Positions 33,791 to 45,796 of a stretch of DNA of 64,000 nt are shown in pieces. The position numbers were made by a program, and so were the translations under genes. Every line of letters begins with the position of its first letter. Within the stretch, counting starts at the first letter, position 1. The DNA comes from Rhinopithecus roxellana (taxonomy: Eukaryota > Chordata > Mammalia > Primates > Cercopithecidae). The DNA is taken from positions 40,389,156 to 40,453,155 of the forward strand of contig NC_044568.1 in the NCBI RefSeq assembly GCF_007565055.1, in the 5' to 3' direction. The notes below the pieces were generated by a model that made no database searches, was not told where the DNA came from, and saw only the letters and a program-made list of their open reading frames with translations.

Positions 33791-34784
33791 AAGATGGTCC
33801 CATTTTGTACACTATTTTGTATGTCACCATATCTTGGACTCCATTTTCTTTTAAACTTCCTTACTACTTGTAAAGATCCTATTTATATACTCTTATTTAC
33901 TATTGAATAATTTTTTAAAACTAACATTTACTGAGTACCTCTTTCGACCCTGATTATTTTTTAATATGAGTAAGTTCTGGCCCCTGACCTTTAGCTCTCC
34001 CTAGTACATATAAAGATACTTGTAAATTATGATGTGATACAAAACTGTCATCATATACATATGTAAAAATACTATATAAACATGTGCAAAGAGATTACCT
34101 TTGCTGGAAGAATGTCAGTTGAAGCTTTGCAGAAAAGATATTATTGTGTTTGAATCTAGGCTGATGAGCAGTTTCAAGTTGGAAAGATAGTGCATGGGGA
34201 AAGTGCATAACAAACTGGCAATAGTATATTATGTATTCAGGCAAATACAGTTTGAGAGACTGGGACCAGGTCAGTCCCAAAGAGTATTAAAACTCATGCA
34301 AAATTCTTCTTTATGTTTGTATCAATGATACCGGTAATTAAAATTTTATTTATGAAAGTATAAAACAGAATGGACATAGAATCTATCTACCAGAGATTAG
34401 CTGCCTTTTGTAAAACAAGCTCAAGCCAGACCCAGACATACAAAGCTTGACACTGTCATCAGACTACTGCAATTCAGTCAGTCATCTGGGACTGGGACGG
34501 GGAAAGAAGGTTAACTTCCCACTGTCCGTGTGATCTAGAACATTTAAAAAACCTTATAAATCATGCTTTCACTAATTTGGTCATGTCATAGAACCACTGC
34601 TACCCTTCATTAAAGACAGACCTCTCTGCATGGGGTACCATCACAGACACTGCTCAAAGAGCATCCTCATCATCCTCGTATGATTAAAATCAAAGTCACA
34701 GGAAACTGATGCAGCCAGATCCCAAAGACATCCGAACACAAAGTTCCATCAAATTATAAACCCACATAATGATATGTGGCTCAT
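33791..34784. other. Anonymous AT-rich sequence
   Basis: No family recognised. No exon seen. Confidence 0.5.
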
Positions 34785-34866
34785 ATATGTGTGTGTGTAT
34801 ATATACATATATGTGTGTGTGTGTGTGTGTCATACATATATGACACACACACACACATATATGTCT
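34785..34866. repeat. TG/CA microsatellite forming a hairpin
   Basis: CATATATGTGTGTGTGTATA, then (TG)n, a CATACATATA loop, and (AC)n followed by ATATATG. 34806-34832 is the reverse complement of 34841-34863 apart from two extra GT steps, giving a stem of about 23 bp. Confidence 0.9.
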
Positions 34867-35239
34867 TAAGAAAGAATGCATACTGTAGAATAGAGGATAG
34901 GCACGTGTCATTGGCGGAATAGGGTGGATCAGTGGACCTTCGGGGAAAAGCCATTACTTCTTGCATTTATCAGGAAAGTTCACTCAAGGATGTTTTTGAA
35001 AAGTTTAATTTTGAATGATAATCATGTCCTTTCTACACTTTGCACATAAAGAGCTAACCATTAAGGTAGTAAATCACAGACCAAAGTTAGTTAGCATAAC
35101 CTAGATAGCAGAAAAAGGCATTTTTCACAAGTAAGAAGAAATTTACTACCCAAGTAATGTTATCTGCAATCTGATCATTTTCGATCATAAAGAATGACAC
35201 ACAAACGTTCCCATAATATTTGGGTGCATGTGAGCTAAC

Positions 35240-35448
35240 CTTATTTTCTCTGTACCCAGAGCCAACACTTGCGTAATTATTTGATATATATAATTTTTTA
35301 TCAAAAGCATTGGTGCGCATCAGTGAAAACTTTCGACCACCTTGAAAATGACTTTTAGAATATTTCATTAGCAGACTGTCTTTCACAGCCTGGGTTGACA
35401 TTAATGTTTCTTCATACCAGTCTTTCATCCATAAAGCCCTTTGTTCTG
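35240..35448 (-). other. Candidate internal protein-coding exon
   Basis: Within an unbroken 130-codon stretch on the minus strand (35476-35087), the segment from a CTGTTCAG/CAG acceptor to an AAATAAG/GTTAGC donor encodes 69 residues with ordinary soluble-protein composition. It includes ALWMKDWYEETLMSTQ and RKFSLMRTNAFDKKLYISNN. No repeat overlaps it. The pyrimidine tract is interrupted and the donor has T at +3, so both splice sites are moderate. I do not recognise the protein. The stretch lies directly behind a stop codon and begins at TTG, so it could not be a stand-alone gene. A frame of this length could also arise by chance here. Confidence 0.35.
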
Positions 35449-35476
35449 CTGAACAGTTTTCAGACAATGTGGGCAA

Positions 35477-36219
35477 TCAAAAAAAGCATCTATTCCAGCA
35501 TCTGATCAGTCTTATTCAAATTTCATCTATTAATACTCATTTGAGAGCTTTCTAAGAATTTTATTTCCTTTCTTTCAGTATCATATTATTTCCTCAAAAA
35601 ACTCTCCAAATTTAATGAAATGGAAGCTTGACATTTCATAAGAAATAGGCACAGTTTGTGGCTGAATGTTATCCATTTTTATCACTTTCAATGAAGTATA
35701 TGGGAAAATAAATGTTCAGTGTGGAAATTTATTTTTAATTACAGAAGATTAAAATTCTAGCACTCAAAATATTAGGAAAATGACACTCAATTACTTAAAT
35801 AGCCTTTTATACACACCAAAAAAAAACATGTTCAAAACTAAATAATCCAAATAGCCAAATCGATTATTTTCAGCATTTTAGTAAAAATAAAATGGTAAAT
35901 GAGTATTTTGAGGAGCAACCTATTTATAACACACCCTATAAGCAGGATATATTTTAGAATCACGAAGTCTTAGGAATAGGTACAACATATAACTCTGTTG
36001 TGTCTAAGCTCCACAATGGATCCACCTTGGCAACTTCAACCTCACCAATATTTCTGTGAAAATATAAATCAATTTACTTAATTTATTTTGTAAGCTTAAA
36101 AATGAAACTGTCCCTAAACAAATGAAACTTCAATGTATGTGAAAGTACATTGTTTGTGAGGTATATACATTTCAGAAGCAGATAATTCTGCTTTTGCTGC
36201 ACAATTATGCTTACTAATC
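35477..36219. other. Anonymous AT-rich sequence
   Basis: Nothing recognised. Confidence 0.5.
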
Positions 36220-36230
36220 CTACTACACTA

Positions 36231-36536
36231 CTTTATTTATTTATTATTTATTTGAGACAGAATCTCACTCTGTCCCCCAGGCTGGAGTGCAGTGCCACAA
36301 CCTCAGCTCACTGCAATCTCTGCCTCCCAGGTTCAAGCGATCCTTGTGCCTCACCCTCCCAAGACTCTGGGATTATGAGCACACATTAACTTGCCCAGCT
36401 AATTTTTGTATTTTTTAGTACAGACGGGGTTTTACCATGTTGGCCAGGCTGGTCTCAAACTTCTGGCCTCAGGTGATCCGCCCATCTCATCCTCCCAAAG
36501 TGCTGAGATTACAGGCATGAGCCATCACGTCCAGCT
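36231..36536 (-). mobile_element. AluS SINE with exact target-site duplication
   Basis: Tail CTTTATTTATTTATTATTTA, then GAGACAGAATCTCACTCTGT, AATCTCTGCCTCCCAGGTTC, ending CATCACGTCCAGCT. CTACTACACTA occurs at 36220-36230 and again at 36537-36547. Confidence 0.96.
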
Positions 36537-36547
36537 CTACTACACTA

Positions 36548-37445
36548 ATTTAAACAACCATTTGGAGAGTTTGGTCTTAACGGTTAAATACAAACATTAA
36601 AATCAAAGAAGCACTAAGCTCAACTTGATTTACCTTCTTTCATATATGTATGTTTCTGTCTATTGTAGGAAGGACCCCAGCAACCAGACTGAAATTTTTC
36701 AGATTCCTTTTCCTTAGATATTAATTTCACCTTTTGTTTTAGAATTAGAATTTCTTAGTTTGATTATGTTTTAATATTTTGTTTTGGCTGATGTGCTCTT
36801 ATGGTACTTCATGATATTTATGTTTTGTGAATTACATAAGAAACGGAATTTGGATTCAAATAATGTAACTTTGAAGACAGAAATGGGAATTGTCAAACAT
36901 CAAAGGATGGGAAGAGGCAGGATTGTGTTTATACCTTTCTTTCAAAAATTATTACTGAGAATTTCTAAATATGTCAAAGTATTTCTTAAACAAGAGAACC
37001 ACATTTATGTCATGGAGTAGCTAAAAGCAACTTTCTGCCCTCTTACAGCCAGTTAGACAGGGAATATTTCTCAGTTAGTCTTAGAACTCAGGCACTGTAA
37101 TACCAGGTTGGAAATGGAACTAGTTAAGACAGGAGGGAAGATCCTACAAAAGCCTTCTGAAGATCCTTCATGGAGAGAAATGGCTTAGCGATTAGACTTA
37201 AATTCACGTAAGAGATGTTCCAGCATTTGTGGAAAGCTGATATGACTTGCCACACAAGAATCAAACTCTCCCCTGAAATAAGGGGTTAAAATTCATTTAA
37301 GGAAAACTATTTCTTGAGGATAAAATGGATGATAAAAGCAAGGTATGTGGTATATACAGTAGAGGGATGAGTCTATACTTCACAGCTAAATAGCTTATTT
37401 TGCTACCCTAAATATAGCAAAATTGCATTCATGAGTTACACTACG
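36548..37445. other. Anonymous sequence
   Basis: A 78-codon plus-strand frame at 36784-37020 lacks domain or splice support. No repeat family recognised. Confidence 0.45.
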
Positions 37446-37608
37446 CCTTTGTGATGTGGTGGCACATGCTTGTAATCTCAGCTACTCAGGAGGCTGAGGC
37501 TGCAGAATTGCTTGAACCTGGGAGGCAGAGGTTGCAGTGAGCCAAGATCGCGCCATTGCACTCCAGCTTAGCCGACAGACAGAGGAGATGCCGTCTCAAA
37601 AAAAAAAA
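37446..37608 (+). mobile_element. Alu right monomer (5' truncated)
   Basis: GTGGTGGCACATGCTTGTAA, GGAGGCTGAGGCTGCAGAAT, GAGCCAAGATCGCGCCATTG and A12 tail. The left monomer is absent. Confidence 0.93.
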
Positions 37609-38224
37609 ATCATTTTCCTTTAAATATAATATACTGTGTCAAGTCAACTGTGTAATAAAGAATGTGTTTTGCTTCACATAAAAGTTAAAACTTAAAAACT
37701 TTAAAAGTGGTATACTTTCTATCTTGTAGGGGAGGTAGACACAGAAAACAACAGTCACAATGCAATGTGTGCAGAACTTACATGTGTATACAAGGTTCAG
37801 TGAACATAGAGAAAGGAAAACATACATTCTATTACAGATTGGTCCTAATATGTGTCTGTTTATATCAAACCAGCCTTATCATTCTCACAGTTCTGGTAAA
37901 TTAAAAATTACAGGGATATCTTGGGAAACAGACACTGTTTTGAGTCCATGATTCTGAATGACTCACCATATAGACATAAACAGGAATCTATCATCTTAAC
38001 TCATGCCTGCCACCCATGACAGCAAATTTACTTCCAGGCACTCCCCAAACTCCCTCCTTTAATAGTAACTCTTCCTCCTCACTCCTGGTTCATCCTTAAT
38101 TTACTCTCCATAATCTACCTCCTGCCCCACTGCTGCCCTGAAAGCTCTATTCAACTAGAGTCCCCAGTGACCTTTTGGGATGAATTTCAGTAACAATATC
38201 CCTCAGTCTATGCTTCGTGTATTT
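37609..38224. other. Anonymous sequence
   Basis: Nothing recognised; becomes C-rich after about 38000. Confidence 0.5.
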
Positions 38225-38685
38225 TGTTTGTCCCATTCAGATCCACGTCCATCTCTCTTCCAACCTGCTCTGCACCCAGAGGCTGCTGTACATGAACTAC
38301 AGTAATTGATTCCCTTGCTTCCAATTGGACTTGGCCAGTGGAGAGCCCAGACAAGAGACGTGAGGGGAGGAGTCAAGAGAGGGTCAGGGGAAATACCCTC
38401 CAGCCCCTCCCTGCAAGCCTCCTCAATCAAGGTCTGCAACTCCTTCAGCAACAGTCTCCACCAAGCTCTCTCATGCCACGTTCTGGGTAACAGCTCCTCC
38501 TCTTGCCTGTTTAGGCAGTCACAGCATCACCATCTTCCTGTCCTTGTGAAAGGCACAATCGCATAGAGTCTCCTTACATTCTGCCCACACCTTGGTAAAC
38601 AGAGTCCTTATCAAGCCTCTTTGCCTCATCTTACCCAATTTGAGAGTGCAATGTTGCCTGCTGACAACCTGACAAACTACAGTCC
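38225..38685 (+). mobile_element. Ancient repeat, possibly ERVL LTR16-like
   Basis: GCTTCCAATTGGACTTGGCC, TCTGCCCACACCTTGGTAAA, CCAATTTGAGAGTGCAATGT and GCCTGCTGACAACCTGACAA follow a repeat I recall as an old LTR ending CTGACTGATACA. Very diverged; the assignment is tentative. Confidence 0.45.
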
Positions 38686-38919
38686 TTATCTTACTTGCCT
38701 GCTTTCCAATATTGGATACCAATGTCCCCTCCCTTATCTCTGACTCTACCTGCTTAGTCTCCTTAGTGAGTCTGTCTTTGTGTGGTCAAGAAAAGGTGGC
38801 AATATTCATCTCCAACAGTCCTCTCTCATAAACACGTAGTCTGAGTAAAAACTGTAAGTTTTGATGGAAACACAGTTTCAAGACAAGTTCCCTATGCAGC
38901 ACTTTTACTGCCAGCAACA

Positions 38920-38950
38920 GGTGTGTGCGCGTACACACACACACACACAT
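38920..38950. repeat. Alternating GT/GC/AC microsatellite
   Basis: GTGTGTGCGCGTACACACAC followed by more AC steps: an unbroken purine-pyrimidine alternation of about 30 bp, also partly self-complementary. Confidence 0.9.
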
Positions 38951-39194
38951 TCTAATCTGTTTTCTGCCCCACTTCCCAAAAAAATAAACTCTGGATTCAC
39001 TAACTTTTCTTCCTCTGCTTATTCCTTAAATGCTGTTACTTTCCAGACTTACACTTCACATTTTCCATACTTTTCGCTTTTTATTTAATATATTCTTTTC
39101 TGTGAAATTTCAAATCAAAGGCTTTAATTTCCATACAAATACTGACCGCTTCCATATTCTTACCGTGAAACCAGTCCTCTCGTTTGACATCTTT

Positions 39195-39665
39195 AGTCCC
39201 AAGTATCCTTCCGACTACTGGACAACTCCCCAAAAGAGTCCCCAAAGAATCTCAAACTCAACAAATTCAAAACGGAATCAAGAGCCCTTCAAAACTACTC
39301 CTTCTTTTGTTCTCTATCCCAGTGAATGGTACTGATCTCTGCTTAGAAATCTGTGATCTGTTCTTGATACCTTCTATTCCATGATCCTTCACCTTATTAA
39401 TCACCCAGAAAAGACCACAGGTTCTGTCCTCTTAAATACATCTCAAATATTCCTCTATTTTATTCAACCTCACTGCCTCCTGATTATATTGCCTGTCATG
39501 TCTCATACTTCTATAATCCATCTTCCATACCACTTTCCCTCTGAGGTTTCGAAAATAAATTTTATCCTGTTACTCTTCCTTTATAATTCTTCAGTAGCTA
39601 TATATTATCTTCACGATAATATGTTCGAACTTCCCAAAAAGATATTCAAGAGCCCTTCCTACATT
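39195..39665. mobile_element. Ancient LINE-like fragment, L2-like
   Basis: AATCTCAAACTCAACAAATT, TTTTGTTCTCTATCCCAGTG, AATGGTACTGATCTCTGC and GATCTGTTCTTGATACC are in the order of a common old block that I associate with L2. Family assignment is uncertain. Confidence 0.45.
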
Positions 39666-41054
39666 TCCAGGTTTATATCTCCATAAAAATGCACAAATAT
39701 CATAAACTATAGTAATTTTTAATTATCATTTTTATAATCATGTATATCTATACATGTATAGATCAATTTCCAGATTGTTCCACTGATTTGTCTGTCCTTA
39801 TGCCAATAACTTACTGTCTCAATTATTGCAGCTTTGTAACGTCTAGGTTTTTAACGCTATTCATTTCCCATTCATGCTTAGGCATGCCACAAATTTTGTT
39901 ATGTTGTATAATATTTTTATTTTCATTCAATTCAAAATAATTTTAATATCCTTTTTTATTTTTTCTTTCACCTATGGTTAATTAAGAAGTGTCTTACATA
40001 GTTTCCAAGTATTGGGGGATTTTCCAGATACCTTTTTGTCATTGACTGGTCATTTTATTTTATTGTAGTCAGAGAATATACAATGTATGTCTGACATCCT
40101 TTTGAGATTAGTTTCATGGTACAAAATACTGTGTAACCTCATAAATGGTTCATGACTCCTAGAAAAGAATTCTGCTGTTGTTGGGTGGAGTATTGTATAA
40201 AAGTCCATTAGATTAAGATGGCGATCCTGCCATTTAAGTATTCCATAACCTAACTGATTTTTCAGTCTACCTTTTCAGTCAGTTATTGAGAGGGGATATT
40301 GAAATAATCCAACTACACTTGTGAAGTTGACTATTTCTCCTTGCAGTTTCATGTTTGCTTTATATATTTCAAGCTCTGTTATTACATGCTTAAACATTTA
40401 AAACTGACATGTTCTCCTGGTGAACTGGCCCCGTTGTCATTATAAAATGACCTTTAGTTACCCTGGTAATATTCTTTCCTCCGAATCCTACTTTATCTGA
40501 AATTAATATAGACAATTCAACTTTCTTTTGAGTGGTATTATGTTAGCATGGTATATCTTTTTCTATTATTTTAGTTTAAATGTATTTGTGTTTTAATATT
40601 TCAATTTTGTTTTCTGTCGACAGCATATACTCAGGTCATGCTTTTAAATTCAATATGATAATCTTTACCTTTTAGTTTTGGGTCTTTTTTAGTGGTTGCC
40701 TTAGGGTTCACTATATAGATCTTTAACTTATCATAGTCAACCTTCAAGATATATTTTACCACTTCATGTAAAATATTAAAACCTCACAACAGTATACCTC
40801 CATTTCTCTCCACTTAGCCATTTTATTTTTACATATGTCATAAATCTCACAATAATTATTTTTGTTGTTTAAATAGCCAATAATCTTTTAAGGAGATTTT
40901 TATAAATAATCTTGTATATTTACCAATGTAGCTATCATTTCTAGTGCTCTTCATTTCTTTATACAGATTCATATTTCTATCTTGTATGGTTTTATTTCTC
41001 CTTAAAGGACTTCCTTTAGTATTTCTTAGAATACGGGAATGTTGGGCATTAATA

Positions 41055-41215
41055 TTCTTTTTTTTCTTTTTTTTTTTTTTCCTGAGACGACGTCTCTATC
41101 TTGCGCAGGCTGGAGTGCAGTGGTGCGATCTTGGCTCACTGCAGCCTCCATCTCCCGGTTCAAGTGATTCTCCTGTCTCAGCCTTCCAAGTAGCTGGAAC
41201 TACAGGTATGTGCCA
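41055..41215 (-). mobile_element. Alu right-monomer fragment in the old L1
   Basis: T-rich tail, CTGAGACGACGTCTCTATCT, GCAGCCTCCATCTCCCGGTT, stopping at GGAACTACAGGTATGTGCCA. ATTCTTT lies on both sides, a plausible short duplication. Confidence 0.9.
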
Positions 41216-41458
41216 TTCTTTGGGGGTTGTTTTCCAAAAAAGCATTTATTTCATCATCATTTTTGAAAAATATTTTCACAGGAGATAGGATTCTAGGTTG
41301 ACAGGGTTTGGGTTTGTCCTTTTCTTTCCATCGCTGTAAAGATGTTTTTCCTCTGTCTTATTTCATTCTCAAGTGAGAAATCTGCAGGCAGCTTTATCTT
41401 GTTCCTCTGTAGGTAATGTGGCTTTTTTCTTGGCTCCTTTCAATAATTTCCTCTTACC

Positions 41459-41980
41459 TGTGTATAGGGTCCTCAGTTGCCCCCACCCTCGACTTTCTTT
41501 CATTATTCTGACCAAAAAACACTGAACGTCTTGACCACCCTGTGACCCATTCAGCTGCATGTTTTTTTCCTGCAGGCTTAGACCAAAGCAGGGCCCCTGA
41601 ACATTCCTAGGCACTGATAAAGCTGTTCTGGTTGTTGCCCAAAACAGTGGAAGATTAACGGTGTTGTTAAACACATAGAAACTGGCCCCAGTACTGAGCC
41701 AAATGTCTTAAACCCTCATATAAACTCCATAACCCAACCTCCTCATTACAAATACACTTGGGTAGAATCTTTCTTGCTGTCCAATGCAAGGATGCTACAG
41801 CCTCCTGAAAGTTCCCCTAATCAATACTTGGACTGATCACCCTTTGGCATTCAGTGCTTCATTTTTTAGAATTCCAGCTGCCCTAACTCAGGATGGTTTG
41901 GGGTGGTCCTTTGAGGGAACTCCCCTGCCAACACTTTTAGGGTGACTCCAGCCGTGGGTTTGGCCAAGCAGAGCATAGTG
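41459..41980 (+). mobile_element. LTR-like insertion of unknown family
   Basis: The L1 wording is continuous from CTCCTTTCAATAATTTCCTC (41436) to TGGTTTTGAGCAATTTGATC (41979) once this block is removed, so it is an insertion. Inside, a TATA-like CATATAAACTCC (41720) is followed about 100 bp later by CCCCTAATCAATACTTGGAC, which resembles a decayed poly-A signal region. This layout fits a plus-strand solo LTR. No clear TG..CA ends or duplication found. Confidence 0.5.
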
Positions 41981-42074
41981 GTTTTGAGCAATTTGATCAT
42001 GATGTGCTTTGGTGTCATTTTCCTTGTGCTTGGGTTATTTGAGCATCTTGCATTTGTGAGTTTTTCCTCAATTT

Positions 42075-42377
42075 GGATTTTTTTTTTTTTCTTTTTTTGA
42101 GATAGAGTCTTGCTCTGTCACCTACGCTGGAGTTCAGTGGCATGATCTTGGCTCACTGCAACCTCCGTCTTCTGGTTTCGAGCAATTCTCCTGCCTCAGC
42201 CTCCTGAGTAGCTGCAACTACAGGCACCCGCCACCACCCTCACTAATTTTTGTATTTCAAGTAGAGATGGGGTTTCACCATATTGGCCAAGCTGGTCTCG
42301 AACTCCTGACCTTTTGATCCACCCGCCTCGGCTTCCCAAAGTGCTGGGACTACAGGCATGACCCACCGCGCCCAGCT
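42075..42377 (-). mobile_element. AluS SINE in the old L1
   Basis: T12 tail, GAGATAGAGTCTTGCTCTGT, AACCTCCGTCTTCTGGTTTC, ending CCGCGCCCAGCTC. L1 wording continues on both sides. Confidence 0.94.
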
Positions 42378-42867
42378 CTGGAAATTTTAAATTATGATTT
42401 CATCAACTATTTTTTCTGTGCCCCTTCTTGTGTGAACTACATTGCATATATATTACACCACTTCAGGTTGAGCCACTGATCACTGATTCATTTTGTCATT
42501 GTCTTTCATTTTGGATACTTCTTATTGCTATATCTTCAAGTTCACTAAACATTTATTCTGCAGTGTCTAACCTGCCTTTCATTCCATTCACTATTTTTGC
42601 CATTTCAAACGTTGCAGGTTTCAACTCCAAGTCTCATTTGGGTCATTTTTGTATCTTCCATGTTTCTACTTAACTTTTGGAGTATACAGAATACAGTCAT
42701 ACAGTTATTCGGACTTTTTATGGTATTTTCTGCTAACTCTAATACTTGTCAGTTCTGGGTTGATTTCAAATGATTGAATTTTATCTTCATTATAGGTTAT
42801 ATTTTCCAGCTTCTTTACCTCCCCCATAATTGCTTAATGGATGCCAGACATTGTGAACTTTACCTTC

Positions 42868-43006
42868 TTAACCCATTTATGCCCGAGGTTGCAACTTTTT
42901 AAATTTTTGCAATCAGACCATGGTGGTGACCTTAAGCAGTAGGATGTAAATAACTCCCACATGCTTAGCGTTCCAATAATGGAACACTAGGCATAAGTAG
43001 CTACAG
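42868..43006. mobile_element. TTAA-associated MITE (piggyBac-like candidate)
   Basis: TTAA at 42868-42871 is followed by CCCATTTATGCC. About 110 bp later GGCATAAGTAGC (42990-43001) is its near inverse, followed by TACA where TTAA would be expected. The L1 sequence on either side reads as one piece without this block. CCC-starting termini and TTAA duplication are piggyBac features. An internal near-palindrome, GTTCCAATAATGGAAC, lies at 42970-42985. Confidence 0.5.
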
Positions 43007-43321
43007 ACTGGGTTATTTTTGTAGTACCACAAATATTCTCGAACTTTGTTCTGGGATATATAGTTAAGTCACCTGTAAACAGTTTGATACTTTCGGGTTC
43101 TGCTTTTAACACTTGTTAGGCAAAACTACAGCCTTGTTTAGTTTAATGCTAATTATTTCCCAACACTAAGGCAAGAAATTTGTGAATACTCTATCCAATG
43201 TCCCATATGAATTATGAATTTTTTCACTCTGGTTTGTGGGAACTGGCCCTGTGTGAGATCTGAGTACTGTTCCTTTTAATCCTTTCAGGTGGCCCTTTTG
43301 GTAGCCTTGGGTAGATTTTAA

Positions 43322-43338
43322 ACACACACACACACACG
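43322..43338. repeat. (CA)n microsatellite
   Basis: ACACACACACACACACA within the old L1 5' region. Confidence 0.9.
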
Positions 43339-43789
43339 TTGATTAGTACTCAGCTAAATACTCAAGAAGTACTCTGCAATCTCCGGATTTCTGTGTGTGT
43401 GATGCTCCCGCATCTTAAGTACTCTCTCCTATAAACTCTAGCTGCCTTCATCTCTCTGGACACTCAGCTCTGTCTTCCCACAGGGGGGTCTTCTGGCTCC
43501 ACCTGAGGCTGTCTCTAGGCAGTAAACTGGGGCAATCACTGGGGTCATCTCATTTGTTTCCCATCTCTCAGGGATCCCTGTGCTCCACTGCCTCAGGGCC
43601 AGTGTCTTGAAAACCATTGTTTCATGTATTTTTTCCAGTCTTCGTGTTTTTTTTTTTTTCCAAGTAGAATGATAAATTTATCACCTCTCACTCCATCTTG
43701 GTCAGGAGTGGAAGTCTCTCTAAATAACCTTATTTGAATCATTTATGAGAACCTTAATATTACTATTTTGAGTTTACTATGGCCTAAAT

Positions 43790-43965
43790 TTGACATGTTC
43801 GTTTCCATTTATTCTGTTTAAATTTGTAGCAACCCAGTCAGATACTATTATTGTATATATTTTACAAATGGGGAAACAGAAAGAGTTCAAGAAAATTATC
43901 CTTTGTCACCCATCTATTAAATGCTACAGCCATGTTTCAACTCTGGACAGTTTGATTCAAGTTGA
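43790..43965 (-). mobile_element. MIR SINE
   Basis: Complement of MIR: ATACTATTATTGTATATATT, TTACAAATGGGGAAACAGAA, CTACAGCCATGTTTCAACTC. Confidence 0.75.
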
Positions 43966-45180
43966 TATTCATAGCTGCATATCACCATACAAGACAAACA
44001 ACAAAATATAACATTCTTAATCATTATACAAGACATTCATACCTGTTTTTTCATCTTTGGCTGTGACCTACAATAGAAATATAGTTTATGACACCACCCA
44101 ATACACACACATACATATCCCTAAATATATAACTAAAACCAAAGTTTCATAGCAAAATATTTGTTTTTATGGGTAATAATACCTACTTTATCTCAATTTT
44201 TTCCTATTTTATTGTTAATGCTTATGTGACTCAAATTAATTTTATGATCCATTAATAGGTATGATTTTCTATTAGAAAAACAAAATGATGTAATGTTCAT
44301 TTGGATCCATTTATTCTAACACTCTCCTTTAAGATTACTATCATTATTTCTGGCTTTTCTTTTGATTTTATTTGATTGCAATTTAGCAGTAATCACGTAG
44401 ATCCAAGGACGAATTATGAGTCACATTTATTTGTCCCAAGCCTTGATGTTTTGACTTATTAGTAGTATTACTATTATTATCATTTACTTTTAAGCTTTAT
44501 GATTTTTTGTACAAACTGGCATCGAATAGATGTTGTGAATTGACTTGAAATGTTCACTTTCCCTAAGAAGAGTCCTCAGTCACCAGTACTTTTATAAAAG
44601 TTCTGATATGATATTCTATCAACTGACTGCATCCTCCCCTAAAGAGGCTATTTTTTAATTATTAGAAGTTTACTTAATGTTAAATATATGCAAATAAAAC
44701 TTAGTCATATAGTTTTCTTATCTTAGTATAATACATATAGATTGTATTGTTTCAGATTGCCTGGTATATTATTGTTACAATTTTTGTAAATTGATTGTGA
44801 GCTACCATCAACATTTAACTGAGATTTACTGACTGTTATGGATATTTAATTATCAGCAAAGCAAAGAAAAATCATTATTTAATTTTAATAAATGAAAATA
44901 TATGAGTGGCAGGCAATTAACTTTGCAAATAAAAAATGTATATTTTGATTTTTATTGATAAACTATTTTCTATGTAACAGTTTTTGACTTAATGGGCTAT
45001 TTATAGAAAGATTGATATCAATTAATGTGTCTATTAAATGCCTTCATTTTCAAAAGTAATCCCTAATTATCTTGCTGTAGGCTATTTTGATAAATGTGAA
45101 GTATCTGTACATTTCATATACAGTTAATATACCAAGAATTAAATTGGGCATTTCTTGCTTATGTAATTTTAATCTAATTA
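43966..45180. other. Anonymous, very AT-rich
   Basis: No repeat family or exon recognised over about 1.2 kb. Confidence 0.5.
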
Positions 45181-45233
45181 TATGACCATTAGATAAATCT
45201 CTCAAATGCTCAATAATTCTCTCTTTACAATCA
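45181..45233 (+). repeat. Dispersed 53-bp duplication, copy A
   Basis: TATGACCATTAGATAAATCT, then CTCAAATGCTCAATAATTCT and CTCTTTACAATCA. It recurs at 46363-46455. Confidence 0.92.
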
Positions 45234-45796
45234 ACTTATGTTTAATTAAACAACAGTGATGAACTTGCTAAGTGTGCATTAACTACTCACTTGTGATATA
45301 AAATTAATAGCAGGTCTAAATTATTTTAAGTGATTTAAGAAATTCCAGTACTCTCCAATGTCAAAACTGCTCAGGAAGCAAAAATATCATGTTAATTAAT
45401 TTTTTACTTTAATCTTGGAATATAACACATTAATGTTTAATTTACAAAATAGGAAATATAAATGACCAGTGGATATATGAAATTTATTCAGTGAAATATA
45501 ATTTAAAAATCAAAAGGCCAATGTCAGAAAGAAGCCAATTTTGCTCTCAATTTTAGCCAGAAAAGAATACAAGGTCCTTCTGTGGATGGGGTTATCACAC
45601 AGTTAGCATCCCTGACTCTGCTTCTCTGGTGGTAAATGATTAGGCTTGGATGTCCAGCTGACAACTGAGATGGTATGGGGCAAAGGGATGACCCAGAAGG
45701 AACAATCATGATGCTCTGAACCAATAGTATTATTTATCTATTAAGTTTAAATGTGAGAAAGAGAAAGTACACACTTGCTAGTAAGAGCAGAAAGCA

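Larger units (their letters stand above)
39690..43715 (-). mobile_element. Old L1 (L1M), 5' end to RT, four insertions
   Basis: Minus-strand L1 remnant. The right edge, CACTCCATCTTGGTCAGGAG, is the complement of an L1ME-type 5' end. Leftward follow 5' sequence (43020-43700), ORF1-equivalent DNA (about 42860-41220; GATCATGATGTGCTTTGGTG, CTTCAAGTTCACTAAACATT), endonuclease (40990-40050; TATTGTAGTCAGAGAATATA) and early reverse transcriptase (TGTCTGTCCTTATGCCAATA at 39790). No frame survives. Interrupted by Alus at 41055 and 42075, an LTR-like block at 41459, and a MITE at 42872. The 3' part beyond 39690 is missing. Confidence 0.82.
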
